From Streptomyces sp. NBC_00234 (GTDB lineage: Bacteria; Actinomycetota; Actinomycetes; Streptomycetales; Streptomycetaceae): DNA of 64,000 nt. The stretch is from positions 868,001 through 932,000 of the forward strand of contig NZ_CP108101.1 in the NCBI RefSeq assembly GCF_036195325.1, in the 5' to 3' direction. Below, piece after piece: positions 44,585-50,781 of the stretch (its first letter is position 1; each line of letters starts with the position of its first letter). Made by a program: the position numbers and the translations under genes. The notes under the pieces were generated by a model. It was given only the letters and a program-made list of their open reading frames with translations, did not search any database and had not been told where the DNA came from.

Positions 44585-45166
44585 GTGCACGCCATGCAGT
44601 ACGAGATCACCCTTCCCGCCGACTATGACATGGGGATCATCCGCGAACGCGTCGCCATGAAGGGGCACCTTCTCGACGCATTCCCCGGTCTCGGCCTCAA
44701 GGCGTATCTGATGCGCCAACGGGGCGAGCACTCGCCGGTCAACCAGTACGCCCCGCTCTATCTCTGGTCCGCCCCCGAAGGCATGAACGCCTTCCTCCTG
44801 GGGCCCGGATTCCAGGGCGTCGTCAACGACTTCGGAAGGCCCGCGGTGCGGCACTGGGCGGGTCTCTCGTACGCGGAGGGACGCGCGGCCTCCGCACGCC
44901 CCCGTACCGCCGTGCGCCGTCGCGAGCAGCTCCCGGAGACGGCCGACCCCGGGGCAGCGATCCCCGCCGCGGCGGAGGAGTCGCTGCGGCAGGCCACCCT
45001 GCCGGGGGCGGTCGCCACGGCGCTGGCCCTGGACCCGGCACGCTGGGAACTGCTTCACCTCAGCCTCTGGGAGCAGGAGGCGCCCGAGGTGGCGGGTGAC
45101 CGGTTCGAGGTACTGCACCTGTCCGAACCGGAGCGGGACCGGCTGGACAGGGGCAGGCAGTGGTGA
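44585..45166 (+). CDS. DUF4865 family protein
   Basis: 193 residues starting MHAMQYEITLPADYDMGIIRERVAMKGHLLDAFPGLGLKAYLMRQRG, the conserved DUF4865 head, with YLWSAPEGMNAFLLGPGFQGVVNDFGRP, resembling a ferredoxin-like dimeric alpha/beta-barrel (monooxygenase-like) fold. Function unknown. The GTG at 44585 has GGAG 7 nt upstream, so it is preferred to the ATG at 44594. TetR plus DUF4865 is a recurrent actinobacterial pair, suggesting the protein handles the regulator's ligand. Confidence 0.82.
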   Translation: MHAMQYEITLPADYDMGIIRERVAMKGHLLDAFPGLGLKAYLMRQRGEHSPVNQYAPLYLWSAPEGMNAFLLGPGFQGVVNDFGRPAVRHWAGLSYAEGRAASARPRTAVRRREQLPETADPGAAIPAAAEESLRQATLPGAVATALALDPARWELLHLSLWEQEAPEVAGDRFEVLHLSEPERDRLDRGRQW

Positions 45167-45295
45167 GCACGGTCCGGAGGGCGCTCGGCGCTTTCCCCGC
45201 CGGGTAGCTGGGGGGCGCCCCGGCTGGAGCACGTTCTCGGGAAGGGGCCGCCGGACACCGTGCCGACCGGCAATCCGGCACGCGCGTTCGTGTAC

Positions 45296-45331
45296 GGTCC
45301 GCCGCCCCATTCGGGGCAGGCGCGGCGGACC
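45296..45331. terminator. Hairpin terminator between DUF4865 and ROK genes
   Basis: GGTCCGCCGC at 45296-45305 pairs perfectly with GCGGCGGACC at 45322-45331. An inner CCCC-ATTC-GGGG can also pair. It lies between convergent genes. Confidence 0.65.
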
Positions 45332-45350
45332 ACCCCCCGTCCGAGCCAGG

Positions 45351-46565
45351 TCAGGCGAGCGCGGCGAGCGGGTCGTCGAGCACGGGCTGCCAGGCGAGTT
45401 CGGCCGCGCCCACCAGACTGTTGTGGGCCAGGGTGCACGGCAGGATCGGCACACTGCCGCTGCGCCCCCACAGGCTGCGGTCGGCGACCACCGCTCGGAG
45501 CCGCTCCGGGTCGGCGTCGAGGAGGTCGCGGTGGAGTCCGCCGAGGATGATGCGGTCCGGGTTGAGGATGTTGACCAGGCCGGCGAGTCCCAGGCCGAGC
45601 CGGTCGATCAGCTCCTCGGCTGCGTTGCGTACGGCCGCGTCCTCGTACTCGGTACGCAGCAGATCACCGGCCTGCTTGAGCAGCGACTCCTCCGGCCCCG
45701 GTTCCCGGCGGGCGGTGGTGAGGAAGGCGAGCGGGTCGGTTTCGACGTCCAGGCAGCCGCGGCCACCGCAGTGACAGGGGCGCCCCTCGGCGTTCACCGT
45801 GAGGTGTCCGACCTCCAGGGCGAGCCCGGAACTGCCGCTGTGCAGACGCCCGTCGAGAACCAGTGCGCCGCCCACACCACGGTGTCCGGTGGCGACACAG
45901 AGCAGGTGCTGGGCGCCACGTCCGGCGCCGTGCCGGTGTTCGGCGAGGGCGGCCAGGTTGACGTCGTTCCCGGTGAACGCGGGACCGGTGATGCCCGTCT
46001 CGCGGACGCAGTCGGCAAAGATCTCGCGGACGGGCGAGCCGGCGGGCCAGGCGATGTGCAGCGGATTGAGGGCGGTGCCCTCCGGTTCCGCGACGGCGGA
46101 GGGGACGGCGAGTCCTGCGCCGACGCAGCGCAGTCCGCTGTCGTGCAGCAGCCGTGCGCCCGCGGCGACGACCTCGCCGAGGACCTGGGCGGGGTCGGCC
46201 ATGACGGCGACGCATCCGGGTGCGGTGGCGACGATCCGGCCGCCGAGTCCGACCAGCGCGGCACGGAACCCGTCGGCGTGGACCTGGGCGGCGAGGGCCA
46301 CCGGGCCGGTCTCGCTGACGGCGAGCCGGTGCGAGGGGCGGCCCTGCGAACCGGCTGCGGAGCCGGGGCTGGAGTCGACGCGGATGAGCCCGAGCGCCTC
46401 CAGCTCCGCGGCGACCGCGCCGGCCGTGGCGCGCGTGACGCCGAGTTCCGAGGTCAGTACGGCGCGCGTGGGCGCGCGTCCGGTGTGGACCAGTTCGAGC
46501 GCGGGTCCGAGCGCGCTGCGGCCCCGCTCCAACTTTGTCCGGGTAGTGGTCGCCTTGCCGTTCAT
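45351..46565 (-). CDS. ROK-family transcriptional regulator (NagC/XylR-like)
   Basis: 404 residues. An N-terminal winged helix (TRAVLTSELGVTRATAGAVAAELEALGLIRV) is fused to a ROK sugar-kinase-like domain. The ROK zinc motif CHCGGRGCLD at 264-273 and EVGHLTV before it are intact, as is the LNPDRIILGG segment. Whether it retains kinase activity is unclear. It likely represses the divergent MFS gene in response to a sugar. GGGAG lies about 11 nt before the ATG. A 7-bp inverted repeat overlaps the MFS start. Confidence 0.9.
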   Translation of the reverse strand: MNGKATTTRTKLERGRSALGPALELVHTGRAPTRAVLTSELGVTRATAGAVAAELEALGLIRVDSSPGSAAGSQGRPSHRLAVSETGPVALAAQVHADGFRAALVGLGGRIVATAPGCVAVMADPAQVLGEVVAAGARLLHDSGLRCVGAGLAVPSAVAEPEGTALNPLHIAWPAGSPVREIFADCVRETGITGPAFTGNDVNLAALAEHRHGAGRGAQHLLCVATGHRGVGGALVLDGRLHSGSSGLALEVGHLTVNAEGRPCHCGGRGCLDVETDPLAFLTTARREPGPEESLLKQAGDLLRTEYEDAAVRNAAEELIDRLGLGLAGLVNILNPDRIILGGLHRDLLDADPERLRAVVADRSLWGRSGSVPILPCTLAHNSLVGAAELAWQPVLDDPLAALA

Positions 46566-46650
46566 GGGGGCGAGTCTCCCATGATCCGGAGCCTCTGCCG
46601 ACGCCCAGGTGCCGTGCGGTGCCTGCCGTGGGCCATGACGGGCGGCCGTC

Positions 46651-46706
46651 TTGCATCCACTGTCCGGGCACCCCTATGCTGAGTTTGTGCCGCAACTAAA
46701 CAAACT
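46651..46706 (+). promoter_or_regulatory. Leaderless promoter and ROK operator of the MFS gene
   Basis: TTGCAT (46651-46656), 18 bp, TATGCT (46675-46680), 6 nt, then GTG 46687. The inverted repeat AGTTTGT-N11-ACAAACT at 46682-46706 spans the start codon. A repressor bound there would block both initiation of transcription and the start of the leaderless message. Confidence 0.65.
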
Positions 46707-47910
46707 GCGGACGGCCCTACCGGGGGGATCTGGCGGAGACACCGCCCCACCCTCGTCGGCCCGACTCCGTACCGCCCTGACCATATTCTTCGCCCTCGAC
46801 GGCTTCCTCTTCGCCGGCTGGGTGGTGCGTATCCCGGCCATCAAGCACCAGACCGGCGCCACGGCCTCCACCCTCGGGCTCGCCCTGCTGGGCGTCTCCG
46901 CCGGCGCCGTGATCACCATGATGCTCACGGGCAGGCTCTGCCGGCGCTACGGAAGTCACTCCGTCACCGTGATCTGCGGCGTCCTGCTCCCCCTGAGCAT
47001 CGCGCTGCCCGCCCGGACCCACTCGCCGCTCGCCCTCGGGCTCGTACTGCTGGTGTTCGGCGCCGCGTACGGCGGCATGAACGTGGCGATGAACAGCGCC
47101 GCCGTCGATCTGGTCGCCGCCCTCCGCCGCCCCGTGATGCCCAGCTTCCACGCCGCGTTCAGCCTCGGCGGCATGATCGGCGCCGGCCTCGGCGGACTGG
47201 TCGCGGAACGCCTCTCCGCCGCCACGCATCTGACGGTGCTCACCTGCGTCGGTCTGTTGGTCACCGCGGCGGCGGGACCGACGCTGCTGCGCCACAAGGG
47301 CGCCTCGGCGGCCCCTGCCCCCAGCGGGCCGTCCGCATCCGCCGCCCCGCGGCGGATGTCCGGGCGGGCCCGCCGGTTCGTGCTCCTCTTCGGAGTGATC
47401 GCGCTCTGCACCGCGTACGGCGAAGGCGCGCTGGCCGACTGGGGCGCCCTGCACCTGGAGCAGGACCTCAAGGCCACACCCGGCCTCGCCGCAGCCGGAT
47501 ACTCCCTGTTCGCCCTGACGATGACCATCGGCCGGCTCACCGGCACGGCGCTGCTGGAACGACTGGGCCAGACCCGGACGCTCGCCCTGGGCGGCGCGAC
47601 GGCAGCGGCGGGCATGCTGCTCGGAGCGCTCGCACCGACGGCCTGGCTCGCTCTCGCCGGCTTCGCCGTGACCGGTCTCGGACTGGCCAACATCTTCCCC
47701 GTCGCGGTCGGCCGGGCCGGAGAGCTCGCCGGTCCGAGCGGAGTGGCAGCCGCGTCGACGCTCGGCTACGGCGGAATGCTCCTGGGCCCGCCCGCCATCG
47801 GCTTCCTGGCCGACTGGTTCTCCCTGCCGGTGGCGCTGACGACGGTGGCGCTCCTGGCCGCTGCCGCGGCGGTGCTGGGGTACGGCGCACGCAACGCCAC
47901 GCACGCGTGA
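46687..47910 (+). CDS. MFS transporter (sugar/YbjJ-like)
   Basis: 407 residues with 12 hydrophobic segments: LRTALTIFFALDGFLFAGWVVRIPAIKHQTGATASTLGLALLGVSAGAVITMMLTGRLCRRYGSH in the first two helices and motif A. The subgroup resembles YbjJ/fucose-permease-like MFS proteins. The GTG at 46687 is supported by a -35/-10 pair ending 6 nt before it. It is divergent from a ROK regulator, hinting at sugar-related import or export. Confidence 0.88.
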   Translation: MPQLNKLRTALPGGSGGDTAPPSSARLRTALTIFFALDGFLFAGWVVRIPAIKHQTGATASTLGLALLGVSAGAVITMMLTGRLCRRYGSHSVTVICGVLLPLSIALPARTHSPLALGLVLLVFGAAYGGMNVAMNSAAVDLVAALRRPVMPSFHAAFSLGGMIGAGLGGLVAERLSAATHLTVLTCVGLLVTAAAGPTLLRHKGASAAPAPSGPSASAAPRRMSGRARRFVLLFGVIALCTAYGEGALADWGALHLEQDLKATPGLAAAGYSLFALTMTIGRLTGTALLERLGQTRTLALGGATAAAGMLLGALAPTAWLALAGFAVTGLGLANIFPVAVGRAGELAGPSGVAAASTLGYGGMLLGPPAIGFLADWFSLPVALTTVALLAAAAAVLGYGARNATHA

Positions 47911-47914
47911 CATC

Positions 47915-47937
47915 GGGCCGGACCCACGGTCCGGCCC
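47915..47937 (+). terminator. Hairpin terminator after the MFS gene
   Basis: GGGCCGGACC-CAC-GGTCCGGCCC, a perfect 10-bp stem with a 3-nt loop, 5 nt after the MFS stop and only 5 bp before the -10 box (47942) of the next gene. Confidence 0.75.
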
Positions 47938-47941
47938 CTGG

Positions 47942-47953
47942 CAGAATCACGAC
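47942..47953 (+). promoter_or_regulatory. Candidate leaderless -10 box of the maleylpyruvate isomerase-like gene
   Basis: CAGAAT at 47942-47947, then 6 nt, then ATG 47954. No ribosome-binding site is seen. The hexamer is squeezed directly behind the terminator of the MFS gene. Confidence 0.45.
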
Positions 47954-48703
47954 ATGGAGATCGTCGAGCACATCAACTCAGTTTCCGAACAAGGCCGTTC
48001 ACTGGCATCTGCGGCCGAGGAGGCTGGACCCGGTGCAACGGTGCCGACCTGCCCCGGCTGGCAGGTCCGCAACCTGCTCCGCCACACCGGCATGGTGCAC
48101 CGCTGGGCTACCGCGTTCGTGGCCGAAGGCCACACGGAGTACCACCCGGACGGCGGTGAACCCGATCTGGACGGGGCCGAGTTGCTCGCCTGGTTCCGCG
48201 AGGGCCACGGCCGGCTGACCGACGCGCTGAAGGCCGCGCCCGACGACCTCGACTGCTGGACCTTCCTGCCCGCACCGTCCCCGCTGGCGTTCTGGGCACG
48301 ACGACAGGCCCACGAGACCACGATTCACCGGGTGGACGCCGAGTCGGCACGCGGCGGGCCGCTCTCCCCCGTCCCGCACGCCCTGGCCCTCGACGGGATC
48401 GACGAACTGGTCACCGGCTTCCACGCCCGGCCGAAGAGCCGAGTGCGGACCGACACGCCACGCACCCTGCGGGTGCGCGTCACGGACGCGGACGCGGCGT
48501 GGACCGTACGCCTGTCGGCCGGCCCCCCGCAGGCCGTACGCGGCGGGACCTCCTCGGAACAGGAGCCCGTCGACTGCGAGTTGAGCGGAACGGCCGAGCA
48601 GCTGTACCTCGCACTCTGGAACCGTCTGCCGCTGTCGGCGGTCACGCTCACCGGCGATCGCGGACCGGCCCTGCTGTGGGCGGAGAACTCCGGGATCAAC
48701 TAG
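47954..48703 (+). CDS. Maleylpyruvate isomerase-family (mycothiol-dependent, DinB-fold) protein
   Basis: 249 residues. The N-terminal DinB/MDMPI metal-binding domain has TVPTCPGWQVRNLLRHTGMVHRWATAFV and RRQAHETTIHRVDAE, supplying the metal-site histidines. The C-terminal domain (MDMPI_C/SCP2-like) includes SAGPPQAVRG and LSGTAEQLYLALWNRLP. These enzymes use or conjugate mycothiol in actinobacteria. The TAG stop is formed by the CTAG at the left end of the IS-like element (48700-50178), so the original C-terminus may have been altered by a few residues. Confidence 0.85.
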   Translation: MEIVEHINSVSEQGRSLASAAEEAGPGATVPTCPGWQVRNLLRHTGMVHRWATAFVAEGHTEYHPDGGEPDLDGAELLAWFREGHGRLTDALKAAPDDLDCWTFLPAPSPLAFWARRQAHETTIHRVDAESARGGPLSPVPHALALDGIDELVTGFHARPKSRVRTDTPRTLRVRVTDADAAWTVRLSAGPPQAVRGGTSSEQEPVDCELSGTAEQLYLALWNRLPLSAVTLTGDRGPALLWAENSGIN

Positions 48704-48717
48704 GAGCTGTCCGGCCG
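48700..48717 (+). repeat. Left terminal inverted repeat of the IS5-like element
   Basis: CTAGGAGCTGTCCGGCCG. Positions 48701-48703 are also the stop codon of the maleylpyruvate isomerase-like gene. Confidence 0.65.
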
Positions 48718-48735
48718 ACCATGGTCATGGGCGGT

Positions 48736-48750
48736 CCGGCATGATGCCGG
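48736..48750. promoter_or_regulatory. 15-bp palindrome overlapping the -10 region of the passenger ORF
   Basis: CCGGCAT-G-ATGCCGG is a perfect inverted repeat. CATGAT within it (48740-48745) stands 6 nt before the ATG at 48752, so it could be both a -10 box and an operator. Confidence 0.4.
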
Positions 48751-48751
48751 G

Positions 48752-49186
48752 ATGAGCACCATCGTCGAGTTCTTCACGGCTCCGGATGACGCGTCAGCAG
48801 CTCTGGTTCTTCAGACCGGGCCGCGACGCGCATTCGAGTCGCTCTCTTTCGGTAACTTCGATCCCGAAGAGGCTGTGATCGAGTGGGAGTGCCTGTTTGT
48901 CGGCGTCAGCTTCGACGGCCTCGTCGAAGCTGACGAGCCTCGTCTCATCGCTGGCCAGCACGATGATGGGTGTGTCGTCTTCGCGATCTCGCCTCGTCTG
49001 TCCGCAGCGCTCGCCGAGGCCGAGCGGTCCGAGTTGAAGGGTGCCGCCGCCGCTTGGTCCTTGCAGCGAGCGGAGGACGGCGAGGCCATTGACGCGGAGA
49101 TCGCCGAAGTGATCCTGAGTGATGTAGCCGATCTCGTCAGCAGGGCCCAACGCCAGGGCCAGAATGTCTATTGCTGGGTCGCGTAG
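48752..49186 (+). CDS. Hypothetical protein (passenger between IS ends)
   Basis: 144 residues, acidic: STIVEFFTAPDDASAALVLQTGPRRAFESLSFGNFDPEEAVIEWECLFVGVSFDGLVEADEPRLIAGQHDDGCVVFAISPRLSAALAEA. No domain is recognised with certainty. The size, acidity and mixed alpha/beta pattern recall small immunity-type or DUF1877-like proteins, but I do not assign it. GC at third positions is somewhat lower than in its neighbours, consistent with recent arrival. It lies 48 bp inside the left IS end and stops 5 bp before the end of the transposase remnant. Confidence 0.65.
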   Translation: MSTIVEFFTAPDDASAALVLQTGPRRAFESLSFGNFDPEEAVIEWECLFVGVSFDGLVEADEPRLIAGQHDDGCVVFAISPRLSAALAEAERSELKGAAAAWSLQRAEDGEAIDAEIAEVILSDVADLVSRAQRQGQNVYCWVA

Positions 49187-49190
49187 GAGT

Positions 49191-50127
49191 TCACGTTCGG
49201 AGCCAGATTGCAACGGACGCCGTGGTGGCGGTGCCGAGGAAGACATAGCCGCGCTGGTCGTAGCGCGTGGCGACAGCTCGGGACTGTTTGAGGCGGTTGA
49301 TCGCACGCTCGACGGTGTTGCGCTTCTTGTACCGCTCCTCGTCGAAGGCTGGTGGCCGTCCGCCACGTGAGCCTTTGCTCAGGCGGGCGGCCTGGCTGTC
49401 GACCTTCTCCGGGATGGTGTGCCGGATGCCCCGCCCTCGCAGGTAATCGCGGCATGGCCTGTTGCTGTATGCCTTGCAGCCGCCAGGCTGTCTGGCTTTC
49501 TGCGGGGACTTCCCGGCCCGACGCGGGGGACGCGGATCTTCTCCAGGACGGGCATGAACTGGGTCCAGTCCGCCCGCTGTCCTGGCGTAACGATCAGGGA
49601 CAGTGGGCGGCAGCGGCCGTCCGCGCTCAGGTGGAGCTTGCTGGTGAACCCGCCCCGCGAGCAGCCCAGGCCCTCGCCTCCCGCACCACCTCCACCCGGC
49701 GGGCGACCAGGCTCTGCCACGGCGTCTCGACCTGGTGTTCCATCCCTGAGGCCCCCTTTGATCCCGGGGCCGGCGGTGGGTCGGTGCGGGCGTCGGCCGC
49801 CTGCTGATGCGCACGGACGATGGTGGAGTCGACCGAGATGCCCCAGTCGATCTCGCCTACGGCATCGGCCGCGGCCTGGACCTGCTGGAGCAGACGCTCC
49901 CAGGTGCCGTCGGCCGACCAAAGGCGATGGCGTTCATAGACGGTCTTCCACGGACCGAACCGTTCGGGCAGATCGCGCCACTGCACCCCGGTCCGCACCC
50001 GGTGCAGGATCCCGTCGATCACCTGCCGGTGATCCCGCCACCTTCCACAACGCCCGTTGCTGACTGGCAGGAACGGCTGCAGCCGTTCCCACTCGGCATC
50101 ACTCAGATCGCCCCGCCCCATGCCCAC
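49191..50127 (-). pseudogene. IS5-family transposase, broken into three frames
   Basis: Starting at 50127, frame A (to ~49660) reads GDLSDAEWERLQPFLP...WRDLPERFGPWKTVYERHRLW and includes the first DDE aspartate in SVDSTIVRAHQ. Frame B (~49680-49480) carries GGFTSKLHLSADGRCRPLSLIVTPGQRADWTQFMPVLEKI with the second aspartate. Frame C (~49500-49191) has the catalytic glutamate in RNTVERAINRLKQSRAVATRYDQRGYVFLGT. All catalytic residues survive but two frame changes separate them. A single programmed frameshift is known in this group; two is best read as decay. Confidence 0.85.
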
Positions 50128-50160
50128 AGGAACGACTCGGGCACGGAGTAGTCACATGAC

Positions 50161-50178
50161 CGGCCGGACAAGTCCTAG
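50161..50178 (-). repeat. Right terminal inverted repeat of the IS5-like element
   Basis: Reverse complement CTAGGACTTGTCCGGCCG, matching the left end at 48700-48717 in 16 of 18 positions. Its terminal CTAG is also the left border of the short MITE copy. Confidence 0.65.
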
Positions 50179-50241
50179 GGTCTTTCGTTTGGATCAGGCC
50201 GGACCCCCGCGAGCCCGGCATGATCCAAACGAGAGGCCCTC
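50175..50241. mobile_element. MITE-like element, short copy (internal deletion)
   Basis: 67 bp. GGGTCTTTCGTTTGGATCA at 50178-50196 and the inverse of 50221-50239 are the same two arms as in the 205-bp copy at 14321-14525. Only ~24 bp remain between them. The left border is CTAG; the right border reads CTCG, so the target duplication is damaged or the copy was trimmed. Confidence 0.75.
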
Positions 50242-50293
50242 GTCCTGATGCGCAACGGGCGCCTCCGCGGCGCCCGTCCCCCCGCCGCCGGGT

Positions 50294-50695
50294 TCAGCCC
50301 TGCGGCCCGTTCAACATCCGTGAGAGCACCGAGCGTTGCAGCGGCCGGGCCTCCGCGTGCACGGCCCGGCCCTTGTCCGTCAGCGTGACACGCACGCCGC
50401 GCCGGTCCTCGCTGCACATTCCCCGGCAGACCAGCTCGTCCTTCTCCAGCCGGGCGATGAGGCGCGAGAGCGCGCTCTGGCTGAGATGGACCCTGGAGGC
50501 GATCTCCTGTACGCGGTACGCGGCGCCGCCGTCCTCGGCAGCGCCCTCCGCGAGGACGTCCAGCACCTCGAAGTCACTGGCACCGAGACCGTGCCGGTGC
50601 AGCGCGCGGTCGAGCTCGCACAGGGTCCTCGCGTGCAGCGCGAGGATGTCGCGCCACTCGTCGACGAGTACCCGCTCGGACTTGTTCCCTGCCAT
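50294..50695 (-). CDS. MarR-family transcriptional regulator
   Basis: 133 residues: GASDFEVLDVLAEGAAEDGGAAYRVQEIASRVHLSQSALSRLIARLEKDELVCRGMCSEDRRGVRVTLTDKGRAVHAEARP is the complete MarR winged helix with the DRR(G)xxVxLT wing. It is divergent from the MFS exporter gene. TAACGT at 50702-50707 on the minus strand stands 6 nt before the ATG, suggesting a leaderless message; no ribosome-binding site is evident. It likely represses the exporter and itself through the palindromes at 50741-50768. Confidence 0.88.
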   Translation of the reverse strand: MAGNKSERVLVDEWRDILALHARTLCELDRALHRHGLGASDFEVLDVLAEGAAEDGGAAYRVQEIASRVHLSQSALSRLIARLEKDELVCRGMCSEDRRGVRVTLTDKGRAVHAEARPLQRSVLSRMLNGPQG

Positions 50696-50701
50696 AACCG
50701 C

Positions 50702-50707
50702 ACGTTA
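50702..50707 (-). promoter_or_regulatory. Candidate leaderless -10 box of the MarR gene
   Basis: TAACGT on the minus strand, 6 nt before the ATG at 50695. Confidence 0.45.
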
Positions 50708-50740
50708 GCAGAGGAGACACACTTTGTTGCAAGAGAATTA

Positions 50741-50781
50741 AATGCGCTTGCATTCAATGCACGTGCATGTACTGTCTCCGC
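50741..50781 (+). promoter_or_regulatory. MFS promoter with overlapping MarR palindromes
   Basis: TTGCAT (50748-50753), 16 bp, TACTGT (50770-50775), 6 nt, then ATG 50782. Palindromes AATGC-GCTT-GCATT (50741-50754) and ATGCACGTGCAT (50757-50768) cover the -35 and the spacer. Binding by the divergent MarR protein would occlude RNA polymerase. Confidence 0.65.

Larger units (their letters stand above)
48700..50178. mobile_element. Decayed IS5-family element with inverted ends and a passenger ORF
   Basis: The left end CTAGGAGCTGTCCGGCCG (48700-48717) and the reverse complement of the right end 50161-50178 (CTAGGACTTGTCCGGCCG) match at 16 of 18 positions. CTAG fits the YTAR target of IS5-type elements. 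Between the ends lie a 144-codon plus-strand ORF and a three-frame transposase remnant on the minus strand. At ~1.48 kb it is longer than typical ~0.9-kb members of the group, the excess being the ORF. The right CTAG is shared with the left edge of the MITE at 50175-50241. Confidence 0.65.
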
